DNA from: Planctomycetota bacterium | GTDB lineage: Bacteria > Planctomycetota > SBBH01 > JACQRN01 | Assembly: GCA_016206515.1 (NCBI GenBank) | Contig: JACQRN010000333.1 | Span: 1-5,305 of the forward strand | Direction of reading: 5' to 3' | Length of the DNA: 5,305 bases | Part shown: one piece after another, positions 1 to 5,305 of the stretch | How the letters are laid out: each line of letters starts with the position of its first letter | Numbering within the stretch: the first letter of the stretch is position 1 | Made by a program: the position numbers and the translations under genes | The notes under the pieces: model-generated | What the model was told of the DNA's origin: nothing | The model's database searches: none | Seen by the model: only the letters and a program-made list of their open reading frames with translations

Positions 1-116
1 CGCTCGCGCCGTTGACGCAGGTCCTGGGCCTCGTGAACGCGGTGTTGTCGCAGGTGCCGAATCTGGTGAGCGATCACATCCGGAAGCAGGAGTCGTCGGG
101 AGCGCCCGCCGCGTAG
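1..116 (+). CDS. rplJ: 50S ribosomal protein L10, C-terminal end (5' truncated by window)
   Basis: Only the last 37 codons are present, read in the frame beginning at base 3 and ending at TAG 114-116. The peptide is a hydrophobic helical stretch (LAPLTQVLGLVNAVLSQV) followed by a charged, then Ser/Ala/Pro-rich end (KQESSGAPAA). L10 anchors L7/L12 dimers to the 23S rRNA at the ribosomal stalk, and its C-terminal helix is the L7/L12 docking segment, which fits an amphipathic end like this one. The fragment is too short and too divergent to identify by sequence alone. The assignment rests mainly on position directly upstream of rplL and rpoB in the conserved rplJ-rplL-rpoB-rpoC order. The extra tail after the helix is of the kind that varies between lineages. 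Confidence 0.72.
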   Translation, partial: LAPLTQVLGLVNAVLSQVPNLVSDHIRKQESSGAPAA

Positions 117-121
117 CGGGC
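104..121 (+). other. Predicted GC hairpin spanning the rplJ stop codon
   Basis: GCCCGC (104-109) is a perfect reverse complement of GCGGGC (116-121), giving a 6-bp all-GC stem with a 6-base loop (110-115) that holds the first two bases of the rplJ TAG. With a two-base bulge (103-104) the stem can be redrawn to add GAG 100-102 pairing with CTC 121-123. A purine tract, not a T run, follows, so it is not an intrinsic terminator. In very GC-rich DNA such stems arise by chance. A role in tuning rplL expression relative to rplJ is speculation. Confidence 0.3.
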
Positions 122-123
122 TC

Positions 124-143
124 GGGAGAAGGGGAGGGAGGGG
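124..143 (+). promoter_or_regulatory. Ribosome-binding tract of rplL
   Basis: This 20-base run is entirely purine and contains two GGAGG cores, at 133-137 (8 bases before the ATG at 146) and at 137-141 (4 bases before it). The first has near-ideal spacing and decides the start. Such a rich site fits the known need for several L7/L12 copies per ribosome against one L10, although strength cannot be measured from sequence. Confidence 0.75.
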
Positions 144-145
144 TC

Positions 146-571
146 ATGGCGGAGGCAACAGCGGAAGTCTCGGGGGCCAAGAAGACGTACTCGAAGGACG
201 TCGCGGACGTCATCGATGTCTTCAAGGGCTGGAACATCCTGAAGCTCAAGGAGTTCAAGGACTGCTACGAGGAGACGTTCGGCGTGACGGCGGCGGCCCC
301 CGTGGCCGTCGCCTCCGCGGGGGGCGCCGCGGGCGCCACGCCAGCGGCGAAGGAGGAGAAGACCTCCTTCACGGTCGTCCTGGAGAACTTCGGGGCGAAC
401 AAGATCAACGTGATCAAGGCGGTCCGGGCGCACACGGATCTGGGGCTGAAGGAGGCGAAGGACCTCGTGGAGGCTGCCCCGAAGCCGGTGAAGGAAGGCG
501 TCGACAAGGAGACCGCGGAGAAGATCAAAAAGGAGATCGAGGCGGCTGGCGGAAAGGTGTCCGTCAAGTAG
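146..571 (+). CDS. rplL: 50S ribosomal protein L7/L12
   Basis: L7/L12 forms the multi-copy ribosomal stalk that recruits and stimulates initiation, elongation and release GTPases. The product has 141 residues against about 120-130 usually. Residues 1-13 are an N-terminal extension, about 14-47 the L10-binding dimerisation domain (ending FGV), about 48-70 an Ala/Gly-rich flexible hinge, and 72-141 the globular C-terminal domain. The C-terminal domain is canonical: 'GANKINVIKAVR' (83-94) and 'LGLKEAKDLVE' (99-109). Lys86, Ile90, Lys91, Arg94 and Lys105 match E. coli Lys65, Ile69, Lys70, Arg73 and Lys84 (mature numbering), the helix 4-5 surface that touches EF-G and EF-Tu. The dimerisation domain is unusual, with 'FKGWNILKLKEFKDCY' carrying Trp29 and Cys40. 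ATG 146 is supported by the GGAGG tract. It lies 29 bases after rplJ and 27 bases before rpoB, in the same reading frame as rpoB. Confidence 0.97.
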   Translation: MAEATAEVSGAKKTYSKDVADVIDVFKGWNILKLKEFKDCYEETFGVTAAAPVAVASAGGAAGATPAAKEEKTSFTVVLENFGANKINVIKAVRAHTDLGLKEAKDLVEAAPKPVKEGVDKETAEKIKKEIEAAGGKVSVK

Positions 572-575
572 GGAA

Positions 576-589
576 GTCCCCGGAGGGAC
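576..589 (+). promoter_or_regulatory. rpoB ribosome-binding site inside a small predicted hairpin
   Basis: The only good Shine-Dalgarno match before rpoB is GGAGG at 582-586, 12 bases before the ATG at 599, somewhat further than the usual 5-9. It lies in a perfect short inverted repeat: GTCCC (576-580), loop CGGA (581-584), GGGAC (585-589). If this folds, the site is partly hidden. Ribosomes finishing rplL at 569-571 would open it, which would couple the two genes. The Shine-Dalgarno is clear; the regulatory reading is inference. Confidence 0.5.
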
Positions 590-598
590 CCGACCCCC

Positions 599-3500
599 AT
601 GGCGCAAACGCAGGTTCGTCACTTCGGCAGGGCCCGGGAGGCGGAAGGCGCTCCCCCGGTCCTGCGTTCCCTGCAGGTGGGCTCCTATGCGGAGTTCCTG
701 CAGGCGGACACCGCCCCACCGAAGCGCAAGGCGACGGGGCTCGAGTCGGTCATCCGCGAGATGTTCCCGATCGTCAGCTACGACGGGAGCCTCACGCTCG
801 AGTACATCCGCTACGAGCTGGGCAAACCCCGCTACAGCGCCGACGAGTGCCGGGACCTGCGGCTCACCTACGGCATGCCCTTCAAACTCCGGATGCGGCT
901 GAACAAGCCGGCCCCGATCGAGGAGGAGGTCTACCTCGGGGAGATCCCGATCATGGTCGGGACCGGGGAGTTCATCATCAACGGGGCCGAGCGCGTCGTG
1001 GTGGCGCAGCTGCACCGTTCGCCGGGCGTCGATTTTTCCCAGGAGCTGCACGCCACGGGGAAGCGCCTGTACAGCTGCCGCATCATCCCGGAGCGTGGCT
1101 CGTGGATCGAGATCGAGGGGACGCGCAAGGATTCCCTGGTCATCCGCATCGACCAGAGCGGGAAGTTCGCCATCACCTCGTTCCTGCGGGCCGTCTCCGA
1201 GAAGTACTCGACGAACACGGACCTGCTGCGGCTGTTCTACACCCCCGAGAAGGTGAGGCTGGAGGGGCTCTCCGCGTCGGATCTCGTCGGCCGGGTCCCG
1301 GTCGAGCCGGTGGCGAATGCCGAGACGGGCGAGGTGATCGTCGACGCCGGCGATATCTTGGAGGCCGACAAGGCGGAGGCGATCCTGGCGGGGAAGCAGA
1401 AGTCGCTGGAACTCCTTCCCAAGGACGCCGACCTGCTCATCGTCAACACGCTGGCGGAGGACAACACGAAGGACCACGAGGATGCGCTCCTTCGGATCTA
1501 CGCGCGCCTGCGTCCGGGGAACCCCTCCAACCTTGAGAAGGCGAAGGCGCTCTTCAAGGAACGGTTCGTGGACGAGAACCGCTACCGCCTCGGACAGGTG
1601 GGGCGCTTCCGCCTCAATCGCAAACTCGGGCTGTCGGAGGGTGCCAGCGCGATGACGCTGACCGACGACGACCTCGTCGCCGCGATCCGGTACCTGTTCC
1701 GCCTGCGGGAGGGGACCGGAGAGATCGACGACATCGACCACCTGGGGAACCGGCGCCTGCGGACGATCGGGGAGCTCGCCGCCGAGGAGTTCCGCAAGGG
1801 GTTCCTGAAGTTGCGCCGCTCCGTCCAGGAGCGGATGTCCCTCGAGGACGTCGATAAGATGACACCGCGCACGCTCATCAACGCGAAGACCGTCTCCTCG
1901 TCGATCGAGTACTTCTTCGGAAGGGGCGAGCTGTCGCAGGTCGTCGACCAGGCGAACCCGCTCGCCCAGCTGACGCACGAGCGGCGCCTCTCGGCGCTCG
2001 GGACGGGCGGCCTCAACCGCAAGCGCGCCGGGTTCGAGGTGCGCGACGTGCATACGTCGCACTACGGGAGGATCTGTCCGATCGAAACCCCCGAAGGGAC
2101 GAACATCGGGCTGATCACCTACCTTGGGACCCACGCGACGATCGACGAGCACGGGTTCCTGATCACGCCGTACCGCAAGGTGCGGGGCGGACGCGTCACC
2201 GACGAAATCATCCACCTGCGGGCGGACGAGGAGGAGGGGAAGCGCCTGGCTCCCGCCGACGTCCCCACCGACGACAAGGGGCGCATCCAGGGTCCGGCGG
2301 TGCTGGTGCGGCACAACGCGGACTTCGTCTTCGCCTCCGCCGAGGAGGTCGACTTCGCGGACGTCTCGTCCAAGCAACTGGTCGGGATCTCCGCCGCCCT
2401 GATCCCGTTCCTGGAGCACGACGATGCGAACCGCGCGCTGATGGGATCCAACATGCAGCGGCAGGCGGTCCCCCTCCTGAAGCCCGAGCGCCCGCTGGTC
2501 TCGACGGGCATGGAGGGGCCCGTCGCGGAGCACTCCGCGATGGTCGTCATCGCGAAGCGCGCGGGGACGGTCACGTTCATCGACAGCACCCTCATCGTGG
2601 TGACGACCTCCGACGAGCAGGAGGACCGCTACCCCCTGATCAAGTTCCGCGGGCTCAACGAGCGTACGTGCCTGTGCCACAAGCCCATGGTTTGCGAGGG
2701 GGACCGGGTGCGTAAGGATCAGATGCTCGCCGACGGCGCCGCAACGGAGGGGGGGCAGCTGGCGCTCGGTCGGAACGTCCTGGCGGCCTTCATGCCTTGG
2801 GACGGCTACAACTATGAGGACGCGATCGTCATCAGCCAGCGGCTGGTGAAGGAGGACGTCTACACCTCGATCCACATCGAGGAGTTCGAGGTGGAGATCC
2901 GGGAGACGAAGCTCGGTCGCGAGGAGTTCACCCGCGATATCCCGAACGTCTCCGAACGCGCGCTGCGGAACCTCGACGAAGGCGGTGTCGTCCGCGTGGG
3001 GACCAAGGTCGAGCCCGGGGATATCCTCGTGGGCAAGGTCTCCCCGAAGACGAAGACCGAGCTCTCCCCCGAGGAGAAACTCCTGCACGCGATCTTCGGA
3101 AAGGCCGGGGAGGACGTGAAGGACGACTCCCTGGTCGTCCCGTCGGGGGTCCAGGGGATCGTCGTCGAGACCAAGCGGTTCAGCCGCAAGGCGTACCTGT
3201 CCGAGCCGGAGAAGCGCTCGAACGAGCGGAAGGTCCGGAAGGTCGAGGTGGAATCGTTCGAGTCGATCGCCAAGGAGGTCCGGAAGTTCGTCGAGACCCT
3301 CGAGAAGCGCCTGGGCGGGCGCATGATCCACGCGCAGACCGGCGAGCGCATCACCCTGAAGAAGATGCTCACCGACGAGGAAACCTGCCAGTGGTGGGAG
3401 CGGTTCGATCCCCTCTCCCTCGACTTCCAGGACCGTTCCGTGCGCGACGAGGTCTGGAACCTCTACGTCTCGTACCGGAACCGGGTCGGCGAGATCGAGG

Positions 3501-4309
3501 ACGAGCGCAACCGCGTCGTGGGGCACCTCAAGCGCGGCGACGAGTTGCCGACCGGCGTCCTGGAGATGGTGAAGGTGTACATGGCCGTGAAGCGGGTCCT
3601 CTCGGTCGGGGACAAGATGGCGGGACGGCACGGGAACAAGGGGGTCATCGCCCGCATCGTCCCCGAGGAGGACATGCCGTTCCTCGAGGACGGCACCCCG
3701 GTCGACATCGTGCTCAACCCGTTGGGCGTCCCCTCCCGTATGAATGTCGGGCAGATCCTCGAAACACACCTGGGGTGGGCGGCGCGCCTCCTCGGGTTCC
3801 AGGCGGTCGTCCCGGTCTTCTCCGGCATGACGGAGGAGGAGTTGCAGAGCGTCATGAAGGAGGCGGGCCTTCCGGAGGACGGGAAGGTCGTGCTCTACGA
3901 CGGTCGAACGGGAGAGACGTTCGATCAGCGCGTGACGGTCGGTTACATCTACATCATGAAGCTGCACCATCTGGTGGACGACAAGATCCACGCCCGCGCG
4001 ACCGGACCGTACTCCCTGATCACGCAGCAGCCCCTGGGCGGAAAGGCGCGCTTCGGCGGGCAGCGCTACGGGGAGATGGAGGTCTGGGCGCTCGAGGCGT
4101 ACGGGGCGAGCTACATCCTGCAGGAGATGATGACCGTCAAGTCGGACGATGTGGAGGGCCGCACGCGCATATATGAGTCGATGGTGAAGGGGACCCACAC
4201 CCTGGAGGCGGGCACCCCGATCACCTTCGATGTCCTGACGCACGAGATCAAGGGGCTGGGGCTCGACATGCGTCTCGAAAAGGGGCCGGAGAAGGGGAAG
4301 AAGGGGTAA
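599..4309 (+). CDS. rpoB: DNA-directed RNA polymerase subunit beta
   Basis: This is the second-largest core subunit of RNA polymerase; with beta' it forms the active centre and the DNA/RNA channel. It has 1236 residues against 1342 in E. coli. Landmarks in order: 'FIINGAERVVV' in the protrusion (125-135); 'LGNRRLRTIGELA' (382-394); rifampicin region 441-471; 'RICPIETPEGTNIGLI' (491-506), whose Glu499 matches E. coli Glu565; 'HDDANRALMGSNMQRQ' (607-622); 'WDGYNYEDA' with Glu740-Asp741, matching E. coli Glu813-Asp814; flap-tip helix 'EEKLLHAIF' (825-833), keeping the hydrophobic residues that bind sigma region 4; 'GDKMAGRHGNKG' with active-centre Lys1006 and Lys1014 (E. coli 1065 and 1073); and 'GEMEVWALEAYGA' (1158-1170). 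An insertion of about 119 residues (862-980) sits where E. coli has SI2. A segment after 'ETHLGWA' (1055-1061) is much shorter than in E. coli. No frameshift or lost catalytic residue is seen. The start follows GGAGG at 582-586 and no upstream alternative exists after the rplL stop. Confidence 0.99.
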   Translation: MAQTQVRHFGRAREAEGAPPVLRSLQVGSYAEFLQADTAPPKRKATGLESVIREMFPIVSYDGSLTLEYIRYELGKPRYSADECRDLRLTYGMPFKLRMRLNKPAPIEEEVYLGEIPIMVGTGEFIINGAERVVVAQLHRSPGVDFSQELHATGKRLYSCRIIPERGSWIEIEGTRKDSLVIRIDQSGKFAITSFLRAVSEKYSTNTDLLRLFYTPEKVRLEGLSASDLVGRVPVEPVANAETGEVIVDAGDILEADKAEAILAGKQKSLELLPKDADLLIVNTLAEDNTKDHEDALLRIYARLRPGNPSNLEKAKALFKERFVDENRYRLGQVGRFRLNRKLGLSEGASAMTLTDDDLVAAIRYLFRLREGTGEIDDIDHLGNRRLRTIGELAAEEFRKGFLKLRRSVQERMSLEDVDKMTPRTLINAKTVSSSIEYFFGRGELSQVVDQANPLAQLTHERRLSALGTGGLNRKRAGFEVRDVHTSHYGRICPIETPEGTNIGLITYLGTHATIDEHGFLITPYRKVRGGRVTDEIIHLRADEEEGKRLAPADVPTDDKGRIQGPAVLVRHNADFVFASAEEVDFADVSSKQLVGISAALIPFLEHDDANRALMGSNMQRQAVPLLKPERPLVSTGMEGPVAEHSAMVVIAKRAGTVTFIDSTLIVVTTSDEQEDRYPLIKFRGLNERTCLCHKPMVCEGDRVRKDQMLADGAATEGGQLALGRNVLAAFMPWDGYNYEDAIVISQRLVKEDVYTSIHIEEFEVEIRETKLGREEFTRDIPNVSERALRNLDEGGVVRVGTKVEPGDILVGKVSPKTKTELSPEEKLLHAIFGKAGEDVKDDSLVVPSGVQGIVVETKRFSRKAYLSEPEKRSNERKVRKVEVESFESIAKEVRKFVETLEKRLGGRMIHAQTGERITLKKMLTDEETCQWWERFDPLSLDFQDRSVRDEVWNLYVSYRNRVGEIEDERNRVVGHLKRGDELPTGVLEMVKVYMAVKRVLSVGDKMAGRHGNKGVIARIVPEEDMPFLEDGTPVDIVLNPLGVPSRMNVGQILETHLGWAARLLGFQAVVPVFSGMTEEELQSVMKEAGLPEDGKVVLYDGRTGETFDQRVTVGYIYIMKLHHLVDDKIHARATGPYSLITQQPLGGKARFGGQRYGEMEVWALEAYGASYILQEMMTVKSDDVEGRTRIYESMVKGTHTLEAGTPITFDVLTHEIKGLGLDMRLEKGPEKGKKG
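4291..4306 (+). promoter_or_regulatory. Ribosome-binding tract of rpoC within the 3' end of rpoB
   Basis: A purine-only run lies in the last codons of rpoB, with AAGGGG ending at 4306, five bases before the rpoC ATG at 4312. It encodes most of the Lys/Gly-rich tail of beta (EKGKKG), so that tail may be shaped by the need for a ribosome site. The rpoB stop TAA (4307-4309) lies between this run and the ATG with only two bases to spare, which fits translational coupling that keeps beta and beta' in step. The match to the anti-Shine-Dalgarno is moderate, with no perfect GGAGG. Confidence 0.6.
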
Positions 4310-4311
4310 CC

Positions 4312-5305
4312 ATGGCCGAACCCGTGCCGGAATCGTTGCAGGACAAGGTGAACGACTTCGGGGCGGTGTCGATTCGCCTCGCCTCGCCCGAAACCGTGAA
4401 GGCTTGGTCGTTCGGCGAGGTGAAGAAGCCCGAGACGATCAACTACCGCACCTACCGCGCGGAGCGCGATGGGCTCTTCTGCGAGAGGATCTTCGGCCCC
4501 GAGCGGGACTGGGAGTGCTTCTGCGGGAAGTACAAGGGGATCAAGCACAAGGGGATCGTCTGCGACCGTTGCGGCGTCAAGGTGACCACCTCCAAGGTGA
4601 GGCGCAAGCGGATGGGGCACATCACCCTGGCCGCCCCGGTCGTGCACATCTGGTTCTTCCGCGCGGTGCCGAGCCGCCTCGGAACGCTCCTCGGGATGAA
4701 GACGACGGCCCTGGAACGGATCATCTACTACCAGGACTACGTCGTCACCGACGCGGGCACGACCCCCCTGGAGGAGAAGTCCCTCCTTTCGGAGGAGGAG
4801 TACCGCGAGGCGCTCGCGCAGCATGGCGCCGGCAAGTTCAAGGCGGAGATGGGAGCGGAGGCGGTCCGCTCGCTCCTGCTGAAGATGGAACTGCGCAAAC
4901 TCTCGAAGGAACTGCGCAAGGACATCGAGGAGACCAAGTCGCAGCAGAAGAAGCGGGACGGCGTCAACCGCCTCAAGCTCGTTGAGGCGGTCCTGCATTC
5001 CGAGAACAGCCCGGAATGGATGGTGATGGAGATCGTCCCGGTCATCCCGCCGGACCTGCGGCCTCTCGTGTTCCTCGAGAGCGGGAACTTCGCGACGTCC
5101 GACCTCAACGACCTCTACCGCCGCGTGATCAACCGCAACAACCGCCTTAAGAAGCTGATCGATCTGAACGCCCCGGACGTGATCATCCGCAACGAGAAGC
5201 GGATGCTGCAGCAGGCCGTCGACGCGCTCTTCGACAACTCGCGCTGCCGCCGCCCGGTGCTCGGCACCAACAACCGGCCGCTCAAGTCGCTGGCCGACAT
5301 CATCA
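4312..5305 (+). CDS. rpoC: DNA-directed RNA polymerase subunit beta', N-terminal part (3' truncated by window)
   Basis: The first 331 codons of the largest RNA polymerase subunit are present and run off the right edge. The N-terminal zinc-binding domain is intact: Cys69, Cys71, Cys84 and Cys87 in the pattern CxC-x12-CxxC ('CFCG' ... 'CDRCG'). 'RKRMGHITLAAPVVHIWFF' follows (98-116), then a charged, probably helical stretch (about 180-225), then 'PVIPPDLRPLV'. The clamp coiled coil is at about 264-307 ('DLNDLYRRVINRNNRLKKL' ... 'RNEKRMLQQAVDALF'). Its Arg275, Glu295 and Ala302 match the E. coli residues of the same numbers known to contact sigma region 2. The fragment ends in 'NRPLKSLADII', just entering switch 2; the catalytic NADFDGD loop would lie beyond the window. 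The ATG is two bases after the rpoB stop, so both subunits very likely come from one message. It reads open to the end with no lesion. Confidence 0.98.
   Translation, partial: MAEPVPESLQDKVNDFGAVSIRLASPETVKAWSFGEVKKPETINYRTYRAERDGLFCERIFGPERDWECFCGKYKGIKHKGIVCDRCGVKVTTSKVRRKRMGHITLAAPVVHIWFFRAVPSRLGTLLGMKTTALERIIYYQDYVVTDAGTTPLEEKSLLSEEEYREALAQHGAGKFKAEMGAEAVRSLLLKMELRKLSKELRKDIEETKSQQKKRDGVNRLKLVEAVLHSENSPEWMVMEIVPVIPPDLRPLVFLESGNFATSDLNDLYRRVINRNNRLKKLIDLNAPDVIIRNEKRMLQQAVDALFDNSRCRRPVLGTNNRPLKSLADII

Noticed and set aside
100..145. A possible terminator or attenuator between rplJ and rplL.
   Set aside because: The hairpin is followed by a purine tract with no T run, and the operon clearly continues downstream.
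572..598. A separate promoter for rpoBC in the rplL-rpoB gap.
   Set aside because: The gap is only 27 bases and G/C-rich, with no -10-like or -35-like pair that I can defend here or in the end of rplL.
847..1536. A + strand open frame of 229 codons inside rpoB, and similar ones at 3391-4176 and 4404-4985 (the last inside rpoC).
   Set aside because: They are out-of-frame readings of conserved polymerase genes, rich in Arg, Gly, Pro and Ala as expected from GC-rich DNA, and have no domain resemblance.
74..4243. A 1389-codon open frame on the - strand opposite rplL and rpoB.
   Set aside because: It is aligned codon-for-codon with the sense genes and stays open only because they lack TTA, CTA and TCA. 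Its product is a Leu/Asp/Arg/Val/His-rich string with no recognisable domain, it begins at a GTG inside rpoB, and rplL and rpoB are unmistakable on the + strand.
4111..4998. A 295-codon open frame on the - strand opposite the rpoB end and rpoC.
   Set aside because: It is the same shadow effect in the rpoC frame; the sense strand encodes clear beta' with its zinc site.
1..5305. A hidden novel system (defence genes, mobile element, CRISPR, retron, structured RNA).
   Set aside because: All but about 58 bases are coding sequence of four housekeeping genes in their usual order. I see no direct repeats, terminal inverted repeats, tRNA or attachment-site signal.

Overview
This window is an ordinary, well-conserved piece of the bacterial ribosomal-protein/RNA-polymerase operon: the 3' end of rplJ (L10), a complete rplL (L7/L12), a complete rpoB (RNA polymerase beta, 1236 aa) and the first 331 codons of rpoC (beta'), all on the + strand. 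No mobile element, CRISPR array, RNA gene or defence-like system is visible, and I found no undescribed system.

Organism. The DNA is strongly GC-rich with G/C-dominated third codon positions. The text of RpoB and RpoC looks most like Planctomycetota or a neighbouring deep bacterial lineage. Recalled similarities (not searched) are the RpoB stretches 'RYELGKPRYS', 'RICPIETPEGTNIGLI' and 'KLHHLVDDKIHARATGPYS', and the RpoC stretches 'FGEVKKPETINYRTYR' and 'RCRRPVLG'. RpoB also carries a long insertion near the flap and a shortened segment after 'ETHLGWA'. The phylum call is an inference of moderate confidence.

Layout. Bases 1-116 are the rplJ tail. Bases 117-145 are a gap holding a very purine-rich ribosome-binding tract. 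rplL is 146-571. A 27-base gap (572-598) holds the rpoB Shine-Dalgarno inside a small predicted hairpin. rpoB is 599-4309. Two bases separate its stop from the rpoC start at 4312, and rpoC runs off the right edge. No non-coding stretch exceeds 30 bases, and I see no terminator or convincing promoter.

How it works together. L10 and L7/L12 form the ribosomal stalk that recruits translation GTPases. Beta and beta' form the catalytic core of RNA polymerase. Gene order, tight spacing and the rpoB-rpoC junction fit one co-transcribed message with translational coupling. Points worth a second look are small: lineage-specific changes in the rifampicin pocket, the divergent beta insertion, an unusual L7/L12 N-terminus, two short intergenic hairpins, and the complete absence of TTA, CTA and TCA codons across the three main genes.
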